From positions 1 to 64,000 of the forward strand of contig JAANBB010000198.1 in assembly GCA_014621425.1 (NCBI GenBank): a stretch of 64,000 nt of DNA, in the 5' to 3' direction. The DNA is from Cylindrodendrum hubeiense. Taxonomy: Eukaryota > Ascomycota > Sordariomycetes > Hypocreales > Nectriaceae. The notes under the pieces were generated by a model. The model saw nothing but the letters and a program-made list of their open reading frames with translations. It was not told the DNA's origin and did no database searches. This document shows, in pieces, positions 1 to 11,770 of this stretch (positions are counted from its first letter, which is position 1; each line of letters starts with the position of its first letter). A program made the position numbers and the translations under genes.

Positions 1-902
1 CGCGCCCTCAGCACCACTGCCGTGCGCCCCGACAGCGCCGCGTCCTCGGCCTACTCGAGCCCCTTCAAGGGCGAGTCCAAGGGCTCCCAGATCCCCAACT
101 TCGGCGCCTACGTCTCCAAGAACGGCGAGAACAAGAACAAGCTGTACTCGTACTTCATGGTCGGCGCCCTCGGTGCCATCAGTGCCGCTGGTGCCAAGAG
201 CACTGTGCAAGGTGGGTGACTTTGGTTCCTGCGGGTGCATTGCCATTGAGCTGCAATTGGTGCTTCCAGCAGCCGGCGATGCATTCCGCACGGTCAATTG
301 ATGGTGCTGACGCCGGATTTACAGAGTTCCTGGTCAACATGTCAGCCTCGGCCGACGTCCTGGCCATGGCCAAGGTTGAGGTGGATCTCACCTCCATCCC
401 TGAGGGCAAGAACGTGAGTTGGCGTGTGCGAGGCTAGCCATCAAGACAGCATCACTGAACATCCCCAGGTCGTCATCAAGTGGCGAGGAAAGCCCGTCTT
501 CATCCGACACCGAACCCAGGACGAGATCGACGCCGCGAACAAGGTCAACGTCACCTCGCTACGAGACCCTGAGAACGACTCCGACCGTGTCAAGACCCCC
601 GAGTGGCTTGTCATGCTGGGTATGTAACTCCATAATCTACAACCCATCCTGCCCTGGCTATTCTGCCGGTGCACGAATGCGGAATCGTGGCCGTTTGATG
701 CTAACATTGGCTCCTCTCAGGTGTCTGCACCCATCTGGGTTGTGTCCCCATCGGCGAGGCCGGTGACTACGGTGGCTGGTTCTGCCCCTGCCACGGTTCT
801 CACTACGACATCTCCGGCCGTATAAGAAAGGGACCCGCTCCCCTGAACCTCGAGATCCCCGAGTACGATTTCCCCGAGGAGGGCAAGCTGGTCGTCGGTT
901 AA
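1..902 (+). CDS. Rieske iron-sulfur subunit of the cytochrome bc1 complex (5' partial)
   Basis: Catalytic subunit of mitochondrial complex III; its 2Fe-2S cluster carries electrons from ubiquinol to cytochrome c1. Exons are 1-211, 325-413, 469-619 and 721-902 (211 codons with stop, in frame from base 1). The start codon lies before the window, so roughly the first 20 residues, part of the mitochondrial presequence, are missing. Visible parts: the conserved hinge/TM region ([18 protein letters not shown]), then the cluster-binding boxes CTHLGC and CPCHGSHYD with both Cys-His ligand pairs and the disulfide cysteines intact, then the conserved GPAP loop. Convergent with the downstream chaperonin gene. 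Equivalent to yeast RIP1 and Neurospora fes-1. The identification is very secure. Confidence 0.97.
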
Positions 903-1709
903 GCTGGGCACGGGGTGTAAGAATAAGGGGGAGGTTTTCTTGCGATGGAGGAGCATAGACTGGCGGGGAGAATACACATGCCCCGGTGCGCGCACCTACT
1001 GTTTCTTAGACGTGGCCTCGGTCCCTTGTATAAAAATAAAACGTCCTAGGGAAATTCAGTCGACGGGCTCAAGGGGGCGAGTGGGATGGAGCGTCTGAGG
1101 CAAATCCCACTTGTGAGAGGTTGAATAATTGATATTTATTGCGTTTACATGCAATCTCGTTGTTCGGCACCTTTCATTTGTGCTGTTTCCCGTGTATGCA
1201 TGCATCTCATCAAGATCCTGGTTCTACGAGCACTCCGTTATCCATTCATTCGGACATGATGGGAGGATGTAGCTGGTTGGCTTTGGGATAAATGGAACAC
1301 AGAGAGCGGGATGGCCCATCGAGCTCAATGTCGCTCAATACGTAGATCTCAGACCATGTGGGATGTGTAACACACATTATGACGTCTCCGATGATTGATT
1401 TTGGGTCTCTGACCTTGAACAAGCAAGTACCTATCGTCAGGGATCGTTTCCGACAGCGGTAAATAAATGTGGTGATTTGAATAAATCTGACAAGATTTTG
1501 TGGGCACAGGCCTCAAGTATGGTTGCAATAAATATTGCTTCTCATTATATCTATTCTTTGCCGAGTGCATGTGTACAGAATCATTATGTGTGCAGTCATT
1601 CGTGGGATCACAGAGGGTAGTACACGAGAGAAGAGACAATGCAGAGATGCACAGACAGGTTGCCAGCTTTTAAATTCTATACCTGACTATCCCATTTCAT
1701 TATATTTCA
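903..1709. other. Convergent intergenic region
   Basis: This 807-base stretch lies between the 3' ends of the Rieske and CCT1 genes. It should hold both 3' untranslated regions; an AATAAA-like element (aaaaataaaa) follows the Rieske stop at about 1033. Small open frames inside it have no recognisable features. Confidence 0.6.
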
Positions 1710-3566
1710 TCAATGGCCATGTCCGTCGTCCTGCTGCACCTCAGGATCCAACTTGATCAGGGTATCAATACGCATGATGCTGATGCAAGCCTCAACAGCA
1801 CTCTTGAGCTGTCTGATCTTGCTCATGCTGGGCTCTAGTACACCAATCTTCACCTCATCGACAACCTTGCCGCGTGTGAGGTCCAGGCCGTAGTTCTTGT
1901 AGCCCTTCTTCTTCGCGATAGTCTTCTCATCCTCGCTGGCATCGCCCTCCTGGATGCGTTGCGAAAGAGCGTGCCTTGATCGCAGCTGGGCAACGAGCTC
2001 TGCGGCGTCCTTGGCGGCGTTGACGGCCAGGGTCTTGGGAATAACAAGAAGGGACTGGGCAAACTCGCCAATCGCAAGCTGCTCTCGGGATCCGACAGTG
2101 CCAGCAAACTCCTCGAGGTAGATGTGAAGAGCAGTCTCCACAGCACCACCTCCGGGGACGATGCTGCCGCTCTCCAGGGTTCGCTTGACCGCACAGAGCG
2201 AGTCGTGGACGGAGCGCTCCATCTCGTCAAGAGTGTAGTCGTTGGGACCACGGAGGATGAGGGAGGCGGAGGAGAAGGCCTTGGTTCCCTTGATCAGGAT
2301 GCACTCATCGTCAGAGATACGCTCCTGGACAACCTCTTCGGCATAACCCAGGTACGAGGGGTCGAACTTCTCGTCACCGTTCAGGTCGGAGAGGGTGCTC
2401 AACAGAGTAGCACCGGTGGCGCGAGCAATTCGTCGTAGATCCTCCTTCTTACATCTCCTGATACCCATAGCACCCTTCTCAACAAACATCTTCAGACACA
2501 GGTCATCGATACCCTTGGTGGTAAGGATGACGTTGGCACCAGCCTTGAGGATCATCTCCACTCGGTCGAGGACCATGCCGGACTCGCGTGCTCGGATCTG
2601 CTCAAGCTGTTTAGGGTCATCGACGAGGATCTGAACACCTAGCTTCATGCGCTCCTTCATCAGGTTAATATCCAAGACAGCGATCTTGGCGTCTTGGATT
2701 CGAGTGGGCATCGCCTGGGAGGCGACGGTACAGTTCAGAGCATAGCCCTTAACCAGGACAGACTCGAGAACACTCTTTCCGTGGGCCTTGAGGATGTTGA
2801 CGGCCTTGACAGGGTATTTGACCTCGTTTCGGTTGTTGGGAGACCTCACAGCCTGCATGGCATCAACGACCATGTTGGAGAAGAACTCAGAGTCGGAACC
2901 AATGATCTTGCTAGACATGGAGGTCTTGGCGATGTTGATGAGGGACTCTCGGCCGAGGTTTTCCACCTTGATGCTGACGTTCTCGTTGAGGTACTTGATG
3001 GCTTCTCGGAGGGCAAGTCGGTAACCAGTAATGATAGTCGTGGGGTGTATTCGGTTCCTCATCAACTCGTTGCCTCGTCGCAACAGCTCAGCGGCGATCA
3101 GGACGACGGAGGTAGTGCCGTCGCCGACCTCCTTGTCCTGCTGATGGGCGAGGTCGACAAGGATCTTGCCGGCGGGGTGCTCGACGTCGAGGAGGCTGAG
3201 GATCGTAGCACCATCGTTGGTGACGGTGACATCCTAGGTGGTTATGTGAGAAGGGGAGGATAGTAGGGTGTCGGGGGCGGGATAGCATACACCAATATCG
3301 TCCACCATCATCTTGTCGAGGCCGCTGGGTCCGAAGGAACTCTTGACGACGTTTGCGATCGCCTGGGTAGCCATGACTGTGGCACGGATCGGTCAGCATA
3401 TGTTTCCAGGCCAGCTTGTTCATCACCGCCGCCATCATGGAGCCCCCCACATTCCCCCCCTAACGCACTTGGACATACCATTTTGGTCGCGGATATCTGA
3501 ACCAGAGATCTTCTGGCCACCCAGGAAAAGGGTGCCGTTGCGGGGCTGCTCGAACATGGAAGCCAT
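1710..3566 (-). CDS. TCP1: T-complex protein 1 subunit alpha (CCT1, cytosolic chaperonin)
   Basis: Subunit of the eight-membered cytosolic TRiC/CCT chaperonin that folds actin, tubulin and other proteins using ATP. Exons on the minus strand are 3566-3479, 3376-3291 and 3233-1710, giving 565 residues against about 556 in animals. The start is at [11 protein letters not shown], because only this reading links through two short introns to the conserved chaperonin N-terminus ([18 protein letters not shown]). Group II motifs seen are GPSGLDKM, the catalytic NDGATIL and GDGTTSVV nucleotide motifs, and VPGGGAVE. The alpha-subunit signature is the run [19 protein letters not shown] with [13 protein letters not shown] context. 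It shares a divergent 600-base promoter region with prolyl-tRNA synthetase, a sensible pairing of two protein-synthesis and folding genes. Confidence 0.96.
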
Positions 3567-4169
3567 GGTTGCAGCTATTCGGGGCGTTGACGGGGGATGG
3601 CGGCTTCGTCAACGTTGGAGAAGGTGGAGCGGGATAGCAAAGCGTCAGGAAATTCTGCCTGGCTCTAGAAGCTGTGAAGCTCCTGTGCAGTGCGGGTGGT
3701 GGTGCCCCTCGACTTTTTTGTCGGAGGGCGTTGTTCCGGCGCCGGGGCCTTCCACCTTCCACGGGTGTCCTGGCCTCTCTGGCGTGGAAGGGCAAGAAGG
3801 GAAAGCACCAGGGCACGGGCCACGGGCCACGGGCCACGCCTGCCCAGGGAGTCGATGTGCAGCAGGGCTCCTTCCCCCATTTGCCCCGCCATTGGCTGGG
3901 CGTCAGAATTGGGCCTGGAATTTTGACGGGTGCCCCTCCGATACACACTCCCCTCCGGACTGCGGGGCAGAGCACAGAGTCACTTGCCGATTCCGCGTCG
4001 ACTCACATATCTTTCACCCCTCCCCCTCCAAGACATCTCGACTCCTCCCTTTTTTCCTCTTCGTGATCGATCTCTGCGACGCGAACCTTCCTTCCGGCTT
4101 CCTCATCAGCCGCTCCTTCTTTCCATTTCTCTTCTTCTCTAGGCAGATACCACGCGATATCTCATCACA
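3567..4169. promoter_or_regulatory. Divergent promoter region between CCT1 and prolyl-tRNA synthetase
   Basis: A 603-base region lies between two divergent start codons. The side next to the synthetase is strongly pyrimidine-rich (about 4015-4140), which is typical of highly expressed fungal promoters and 5' leaders. A long plus-strand frame crosses it but shows no protein-like features. Confidence 0.5.
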
Positions 4170-5901
4170 ATGTCCGAGGCCGCCCCCGCCGAGCCATCCA
4201 AGAGCGCCTTGAAGAAGGCTGAGAAGCAGGCCAAGTACGCCGCTGACAAGGCTGCTAAGGCCGCTAAGGCCGCTAAGCAGTCCAGTCTTCCCGTCGTCGG
4301 TGGAAAGAAGACGGACGACATCATCGGAATCACCGTCTCCAAGGCCGAAAACTTCCCGCAATGGTACCAGGAGGTCGTCCTCAAGGCCGAGATGGTCGAG
4401 TACTACCAGGAAATCTCCGGTTTCTTCATTCTTCGTCCCATCTCCATGCACATCTGGAACGAGATCCGCAAATGGTTCCAGGCCAGCATTGAGGAGATGG
4501 GTGTTGAGGAGACCAACTTCCCCATGTTCCTGTCGGCCAAGTCTCTGGAGAAGGAGAAGGACCACGTCGAAGGCTTCGCCCCCGAGCTCGCTTGGGTAAC
4601 CAAGGCGTAAGCACCCCATGTCTTAGCCTCGAAACATCATTCGCTAACATGTATGCAGCGGTGACAAGGACCTCGAGGTTCCTGTTGCAGTTCGTCCTAC
4701 CTCCGAAGCCGTCATGTACCCCTACTACAGCAAGTGGATCCGCAGCCACCGAGATCTCCCCTTCCGTCTCAACCAGTGGAACTCCGTCGTGCGCTGGGAG
4801 GCCAAGCAGACCACCCCTTTCCTCCGAACCCGAGAGTTCCTTTGGCAGGAGGGTCACACTGCTCACCTGACTGAGGAGCTTGCTGGCAAGGAGGTTTTGG
4901 AGATTCTCGAGCTATATGCGGGCGTCTACGAGCAGCTGCTCGCCGTCCCTGTGGTTCGCGGCCGAAAGACGGAGAATGAGAAGTTCGCTGGCGGATACTA
5001 CACCACCACTGTCGAGGGATACATTCCATCCAACGGTCGTGGTATCCAGGGTGCCACCTCTCACGCCCTGGGCCAGAACTTCAGCAAGATGTTCGACATC
5101 ACTGTCGAGGACCCTGCCAACAAGGGCTCTCATATCCACGTCTGGCAGAACTCTTGGGGTCTCTCTACCCGTGTCATCGGTGTCATGGTCATGATCCACG
5201 GTGATGACAAGGGTCTGGTGCTGCCTCCCCGTGTCGCCAAGATCCAGAGCATTATCATCCCCGTCGGTATCAACAAGAACACCACTCCTGACGACCGCAA
5301 GAAGCATGAGGATCAGGTCGCTGAGATCCGATCCACACTTAAGAAGGCCGGCGTCCGTGCCGAGTCTGACTGGCGAGAGGGTTACACCCCCGCCTGGAAG
5401 TTTAACGACTGGGAGCTCAGGGGTGTTCCTCTGCGACTTGAGTTCGGCCCCAAGGATGCGGCCAAGGAGGTTGTCAGCTTTGCCCGACGAGATACTGGTG
5501 AGAAGGGATTCATTGCTCTGGCTGATATCGCCACCAAGATCCCCGAGCTTCTCGAGACGATCCAGAAGGACATGTACACCAAGGCCGAGATCGCTTTCCG
5601 AGAGCACCGCATCCAGATTACCAACTGGGATGAGGTCCTCCCTGCCCTCGACAACAAGAACGTCGTGCTCATCCCCTTCTGCGGAGAGCCCAAGTGTGAG
5701 GAGCGCATCAAGGAGTTGACCACCCGCACCGATGACCAGCCCGATGTCCCCGAGAATCAGAAGGCTGCCACCATGGGCATGAAGAGTCTGTGCGTTCCCT
5801 TTGAGCAGCCCGAGGGCATTGTTCCTGGCGAGACCAAGTGCCTCAGCCCAGAATGTGAGCGCACCGCGGACAAGTGGACCATGTTCGGACGAAGCTACTA
5901 G
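4170..5901 (+). CDS. Prolyl-tRNA synthetase, cytosolic
   Basis: Class II aminoacyl-tRNA synthetase that charges tRNA-Pro in the cytosol. Exons 4170-4606 and 4659-5901 give 559 residues. An Ala/Lys-rich N-terminal extension (residues 10-40) precedes the catalytic core. The core has motif 2 (RPTSEAVMYPYYSKW, then RWEAKQTTPFLRTREF) and motif 3 context (GATSHALGQNFSKMF). An anticodon-binding domain follows with the sequence LPPRVAKIQ. The C-terminal extension carries the paired cysteines CGEPKCEER and CLSPEC, expected of the zinc-binding module of eukaryote/archaeal-type ProRS, and the chain ends in a Tyr as that type does. No separate editing domain is seen. Convergent with the downstream acetyltransferase. 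Confidence 0.95.
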
Positions 5902-6135
5902 AGGGTGTGAAGGGTGATTTTAGGCGAGAAGCGAGAGGAGTTGGCCTGGCATGTTTACGATACTCCTGTGTGATTGATAACGGCCTGATATGACTATGGC
6001 AAGGGATAAGGCTGGTGGGTGGTATCTGGGCAAGTAAATAAAAAGGATATTAGATCAAAGAGACAACAATGAAACTCTCCATGTTCTATATCTAATTGAT
6101 TTTGTTGACTTGTACGTCGGTTTATCTCTATGTTT

Positions 6136-7278
6136 CTAACACCACGCATACTTCTCGCAAGCGACCCACTCAACTTCATCAACAGAGCCATCGCCAAACC
6201 ACTGCAAGCTAGCGAGATTGTCCTTCTCTCTGACCTTGAACTTGGCCCCCAGTTCCTCAATCCCCTCTGCAACCTTCTTCACCCGCTCGGTAGGGTTCCA
6301 AATCTCAGCTTTGGTACACTTCCACTCCGGAGCCTCCTGCTGTGCCACGCTCACAATCGCCTGGATGCCCTTGGCGAGTTCCTCATCCGAGATGTCCTCA
6401 TTTTCGATCACGAGGCGCAGGAAATACAGAGTGTTCTTTTCCGGCTTGGCGAGGCCGCCGTAGAAGGCACGCGACCAGATGGCCCAAACACGAGAGTTGG
6501 GGGCATCGGGAGGCGTGTAGATGGCGCCGCGGATGGCCGGGGTGCGAGAAAATATGTACTTGCACATATAGTCTTCACGGATGAGGTGCCATTGCAGAGT
6601 ATCTAAATCGGGGAGGATGACAGCGCGGGCTTTGGAGGCTGGTTTGGAGATGGTGTTCCGCAGCAGTTTCTCGTCCTGAGCGGCGAGGGAGGGGAGATCC
6701 TCGAAGCTGATGAGCTTCAGGTTACCATCCGGGACAAGGGAACTCTTAATTGTCGGGAATTCGAGGTAGGTGCTCTGAAAGGGCTTCCATCCAAGAGAGT
6801 TGTAAAAGTCTTTGCCGATATCTGACCAGAGTACTGAAAGACCTGCGTCCCCATTCTTCTTCTCCTGTGCGGCGCGGAGTTGCTGTGAGAAGAGTGCCAT
6901 CATCTTGCTCGCGTATCCCTTGCCTCGACACTCAGTAAACGTGAAGACGCTCGCGACACCGTAGGAAGTAACTTCCTTGACGGCGCCATTCTTGTCGGCG
7001 ACAAGGGCCCGCTTCCGGTAAGTCTCAAAGCTCGAGAGGATGGGTCGGCTGTCAGGAGCCAGGTTCCCGTCTGTGAGCATCCAAGGTGTCAAGCCTCCAT
7101 TACGAGCAAGGGGGGCATCGAGAAGGGTCGTCTCGCGCTCAACGTAGTCGTCGATGGTGACGGCGGCACCCCAATGCGGGTGAGTGGCCCGCCATATGCG
7201 ATCTCGCTCAGAGTCAGTGGGAACTGTGAGGATGAGAGTGGGGGAGGAGACGAGGGGGAGGTTATCGTGAGAGGCCAT
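6136..7278 (-). CDS. LYC1-like lysine N-acetyltransferase (GNAT fold)
   Basis: Single-exon gene of 380 residues. The central region has GNAT features: the acetyl-CoA pyrophosphate-binding stretch is CRGKGYASKMMALF (Q/RxxGxG/A type), preceded by a beta strand (GVASVFTFTE). The chain ends in the sequence VACEKYAWC, which I associate with the fungal LYC1 family. Yeast LYC1 acetylates free lysine at N6 in lysine catabolism. Function by family resemblance is likely but not proven here. Convergent with prolyl-tRNA synthetase (234 bases between) and divergent from Psf2. Confidence 0.8.
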   Translation of the reverse strand: MASHDNLPLVSSPTLILTVPTDSERDRIWRATHPHWGAAVTIDDYVERETTLLDAPLARNGGLTPWMLTDGNLAPDSRPILSSFETYRKRALVADKNGAVKEVTSYGVASVFTFTECRGKGYASKMMALFSQQLRAAQEKKNGDAGLSVLWSDIGKDFYNSLGWKPFQSTYLEFPTIKSSLVPDGNLKLISFEDLPSLAAQDEKLLRNTISKPASKARAVILPDLDTLQWHLIREDYMCKYIFSRTPAIRGAIYTPPDAPNSRVWAIWSRAFYGGLAKPEKNTLYFLRLVIENEDISDEELAKGIQAIVSVAQQEAPEWKCTKAEIWNPTERVKKVAEGIEELGAKFKVREKDNLASLQWFGDGSVDEVEWVACEKYAWC

Positions 7279-7996
7279 GTTGATGGGTGAGAAGGGCGAT
7301 TGGAGGGGAGGGGACCTGGGTTTGAATGGGTTTGAAGGCTGAGATTTGAGATGGATGTTCTAGAGACAACTTTTTAAGTGAATATTAGTTAGATGGTTCG
7401 CTGGACACTCCGAAGTCCATGAAAGCCCGTGTCATTGGGTTTCCCGCCCTTCCCATGACGAGGGCCCCACCCCCACCACGTCAAATCGAGCTACCCTACA
7501 CGACGAAGATCACGATTGAAATAACTTTGAATACAGCGATATCTGGATGGTTCAAGGAGTCCTAAAAGCATATAGTCTATTCCTGAATATTAACGAGCTT
7601 TGAATATCGCCAAAATGGTTGAAGTTCAATAGATTTCTTTGAAAAAAAACCCATAATGCTTTGAAGCAATCAAAATTGGGCCACTTTGCAATATGCCAAC
7701 CTCGATCATATATTGGTTGAGGATGGGAATTGAGGTGTAGAAATTAGAAGTACGCAGCCAAAATGTAGGGCAATAATGTTTAAAATGTTAACATTTATTT
7801 CTCGTAAGAACCGTGATGCCGAGGTACTTATTGGATGCTGTAGTCGCTGGACTTACCCGCACTCTTTGTCGTTGGTGGGGTTGAGTAATGGAGGCGTCGG
7901 TCCACATCACGAAGAGGGGCAGAGGTCGACAGCTCACATGTCGCAAAAACCTCCATCAGCCCTCGACTTCGATCACAAACTCCCCAACCCACCACA
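7279..7996. promoter_or_regulatory. Divergent intergenic region (LYC1-like / PSF2)
   Basis: Some 718 bases separate two divergent starts. The middle (7500-7800) is AT-rich. No further gene is visible. Confidence 0.45.
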
Positions 7997-8819
7997 ATGG
8001 CATTGCCACTTCCCACGGGGCTGGTCCCCTCCGAAGTCTCTTTCCTGAGCGAAATGGAGCTCGTGACCGTTGTGCCTCGTCAACGGCTTGAAAGCATTGA
8101 TCTACTATCGGTGAGCGCGTCCCGGCGCGTCGTCCTAGCTGCCATGGCACGCCTTCTAACACGCTGGACAGGGCTCGACTCCTACCCTCCGCCCGCCGTA
8201 CCGGAGCAACCTGCCTTTATGGCTTGCTATACTCCTCAAGAAACAGCGTAGAGCGAACATTGTACCGCCGCCGTGGCTACACCCCGACTCTCTCCGCGAC
8301 GTAATCTTCCACGAGACCAAGGTCGATCCCCATCACTGGGCTCCGCCCCCCCCGCCGCCGGTTCGAGCCGATGGCCTAGGAAACGCACGGAGACTGAATT
8401 CATTCATGGACGACGAGGTTGTGCTGTCGCCGCCATTCTTGCCCTCTTGTACCTCAGACGCCCCGTCGGGTTCCCTCCCATACCACTGGTTCGAAGTTGC
8501 AGAGATGCTGCTTGCCCATGCCGGAGATGATATCCCTGCGTCGTCTGAAGTTAGATCGCTGCTTCGTGATCTGCAGGAGGTGAGAGCAGCCAAGATGCGG
8601 ATGAGCACAGCCGAGTTGGAGAATGGAGTGGACAGTGTCATGCCTTTGCGGGGCGTTGGTGCAATGGAGGTCTCCGAGAGCAGAGGATTCGTCATTGGCG
8701 TTTTAGAGGGTCTCAGGAAGATTGGCACAAGTACTGAAGTTGCCCGTCGCGAGGATGAAGCCAATAAAGCAGCCGACGGCGAGGACGACGAGGGGAGCGA
8801 CGAAGAAATGGGCCTGTGA
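7997..8819 (+). CDS. PSF2: DNA replication complex GINS subunit Psf2
   Basis: Subunit of the GINS tetramer, part of the CMG replicative helicase. Exons 7997-8110 and 8172-8819 (61-base intron) give 253 residues. The N-terminal B-domain has the family's signature (LVTVVPRQRLESIDLLSG), followed by TPTLRPPYRSNLPLWLA and the strongly conserved LKKQRRANIVPPPWL. The helical A-domain follows (PYHWFEVAEMLLAHA, SEVRSLLRDLQEVRAAKM). The C-terminus is acidic and disordered. A proline run sits at about residues 91-97. The length is usual for filamentous fungi, which have this acidic tail. Confidence 0.93.
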
Positions 8820-9029
8820 CAGGAAGCACGATGATCGGTACAGGCACATCTACGAAGTACCCTGGCCACTCACCAAAGTTGAACATTCAAGCTTTTCAAT
8901 GGACGGGGTCTTAATGCATAGTCTTGGGGGTAAGTTGACGTCTTTCAATTGTTCTATTTCAAGCACGAAGTCTAACAGCTACAAGCAAAATCCAAACAAG
9001 AGCAGTGGGACACTTGTTCTCAAACCAAA

Positions 9030-10581
9030 TTATCCAACCTTTTGCGCAAGAAGCCTTTGCTTGCTTAATCGCGCAGGGTGATCCCGCACCTTTCCACCTC
9101 TCGGCGGACTTGGAATACTGTCCAGAATCTGCAATACTCCAAAACCATCCTCGCCCATATGCAGATAGCCATTGGGGTTTTCCAAGGCACTAGCAATCTC
9201 TTCTTCCACTTGGAAATACCGGGCCCAATCCCTATGCCACTTGGCATGGCATTCATGGCAGACTCGACGACACCCGTGGACTCGGGCACAGTCGATACCG
9301 AAGACGTGATACTGCTCATACCAGTCATAATTGAGGCGCGACCGAAGGGCAGATCCGTAAATCCCCGGGATTTCACTGTTTTACCTCAGCTCGCCATGCG
9401 TTTGGAGGAGATGCCAGGACTCACGCTGGGGAGTTATTAACTCTGGTCATTTTGCCATTCCGGTTCTTGTTGACGACTGACCTATTCTTCGTGGACTTGT
9501 TATTCTTGGAGCCCTGAGTATTTGAGGCTGAGGAAGTACGACGAGTGTCATAGAAGTAAAGGTCCTCCTCGGAAGGGCGGCGCTTTCTAGCTAGTGGACC
9601 GGAACCCTCATCGTCATCGGACCATTTCCTCTTGCGCAGCTGGTCCCCGGAGCACCCTGAGGAACTGCTGGAAGCACCAGTCTTTGATACCGGGCTGGGA
9701 GAAGGTGAAGACTCCTCCTTGATTTGAACGTCTGGGGACATGCGGTCACTTACAGGCAGAGATTCCGCTGCTTCCGTTGTGCTATCGCCCGGCTCACTCT
9801 CCGGATTCGAACTGGAGTTATCTGAGGAACCGTCCATATATCGGAGTTCATCCCGATCACTATCTGCAAGAGGCGAGGGTCGCAGGGGTTGATTTCGACC
9901 ATTCGAGCTGTCTCTCGAGTTGCCACCCGCTTCAGGCGCGGCCTGAGCGGAACTGCTGTCGTTGAAGATGTCAAACGAGGCACTCTCTGTGGTTGCGAGA
10001 GAAGGACGAGGGAGCTCAAGGGCTCGGATGGGTCTCACTTCCCTGACACGCCGGCCTGAACTGATAGGTGCTGGGTTCAGAGAACCACGTCGGGTGAGAG
10101 AAGGGGAATTGGGGTCAGGGCCAGACTCCGAAGAGCTGGAAGAGCTGGAAGGAGTGGACGTAGCCCTGCTTGAACCGCCGTATGTGGCAGCATCTGACTT
10201 GTCCGACGGTGAGCCATGCTGGGTATTGCTGCCTTCAGATGCCTCATACCCCGGGGGGCTGCCAATATCCGTGTCACCGGCGGAACTCTGCCTCGGCGTG
10301 GGGGAGGCAGGGCTCTGGTGGCGATGCGGGGTTTCGGGCTCCGGGCTTTGACTGCGCCGGAAATTGGGTTCTTGTTGTCTGCGAATACTATCCAATACCT
10401 CGTTGTAAGTAAGGGCCTCGGGATCCCTGGACAAGGGATCGGTGGGGACTCCTCGGTCGTTGAGACCTTTCATAAGCGGGGGAGCATTGTTGAGCTGCGA
10501 TCGGGCCCGGGTTTGTCTGACGGGCTGGGTGGAGGCGTATCTGCTACCTGGAGCAGGCTTGGACTTGAGAGATCGATTCAT
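9030..10581 (-). CDS. Uncharacterised Ser/Pro-rich protein with C-terminal Cys/His cluster
   Basis: Not recognised. Exons on the minus strand are 10581-9425 and 9375-9030, with a 49-base GT-AG intron (gtgagt...aacag); together they encode 500 residues. The first exon taken alone appears to end at a stop a few bases past the splice donor, so a naive model loses the C-terminus. Residues 1-385 are low-complexity, rich in Ser, Pro, Arg and acidic residues, with a basic RKRKWSDDDE-type segment that could be a nuclear signal. The second exon is compact and protein-like: C415-x5-C421-x3-C425-x2-C428 with nearby His, then a helical stretch (ARYFQVEEEIASALENP). A zinc-binding role is inference. The start at MNRSLKSK is preferred over an upstream in-frame Met because the upstream part looks like leader sequence. 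Confidence 0.7.
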
Positions 10582-11770
10582 GTTGAAGATTTTGCGCCGA
10601 AGCGATTGATTTGAGTGTTGGGAACTAAGAGTAGGTTGAATGGGGGCTTGTGGGTGGAATGGAGTTGAGGTTAGATACGACAGCGAAGTGAAGGAGAGAA
10701 ACGAAGATTTTATAATTCCTTGTTTAGCAATTATTGTTGACTCTGAATGCATTTGGAATGATAAATTAAACAATGAATGTCCATTGCTGTCCCGAGAAGT
10801 TCACTCAAAGCCCAACAAAGACTAATACTTGAACAAGGAGAATGCTTTGTGTTGACTATCTGCAAGGACAATGGCGAGCTCTGAACAGAACCGGAGCCAA
10901 TATCATTGGTAAACCTGGCATAAAGCCCTTTTAACTTTGACCGAGAGGCTTCGTGTTTTATCTACTTTTGTATGCCATGCTCGGCCTTCTGATGATGCTT
11001 GAGCACGTTCCCGATGGGTGTCATTCACGAACACTGTTCTTGGGAACAGAGAGAGGCCCAGGCTCATGTCGCATTTTGAAGCCGTACTCATCTCTTACTC
11101 TGCAGGCCAGCTTGCTCTGAACCAGGGAAAGCCCAATATGCGTTATTGTTTGTAGAGTTGGTGGTTGGGGATGGCATCTCCGGTGTGGACGGACTCTTGT
11201 CTCAGTTGCCACCCTACCACTAGCGCTTGACGGTCTCAAAATGGCAAGACAGGGGGGGCGGGGGTGCACGACGAACAACAACACCGGCATTAACTAATTG
11301 ACGTTTGGAGTAGGACAGTGAGAGTTGATCTTGGCAAGCCGATTCTCGTCAATGGTTGAGATGTGTGCCTTTCACGTTTGCCATCCAACCATGCCAATCC
11401 GCATTCAGGTCTGCGCTTATCAGTGACGCCTTGGTTGCTTGGACGCGTTCCCCACGACCCACACTCTCCAGGCACCTGGTCTGGGTGACGCCACTGTCCT
11501 GATGCGGTTTGGGGCCTGTTTCGGTGCGTCACAAGTCACAAGACCACTGGGTCCACTGCACCTAAAGCGGTAGGTGAGCTAATCGGTACCTGGCGCAGCC
11601 CATGTGAGCTCCCTCCGATCAGCGCTTCGACTTGTAATCTACCTACATCATCAACCCTACATCATCAACAATCCCGCCATCTCCATCTGCCTGTTCCCTC
11701 CTCATCTACGCCTGTATTCCGATCCCAATTAACTCCCCGAGAGACCGCTGGATCTCCTCCCCAATCAACC
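10582..11770. other. Divergent intergenic region
   Basis: This 1.2-kb stretch lies between the Ser-rich gene and the aminopeptidase. Near 11640-11700 there are short CATCATCAAC repeats in what is probably the aminopeptidase leader. I see no supported gene. Confidence 0.5.

Noticed and set aside
2694..3263. 189-codon plus-strand ORF
   Set aside because: Shadow of CCT1 on the opposite strand.
3313..4212. 299-codon plus-strand ORF across the CCT1/ProRS promoter
   Set aside because: It is antisense to the CCT1 N-terminal exons and runs into the synthetase start; no protein features.
4912..5607. 231-codon minus-strand ORF
   Set aside because: Shadow of prolyl-tRNA synthetase.
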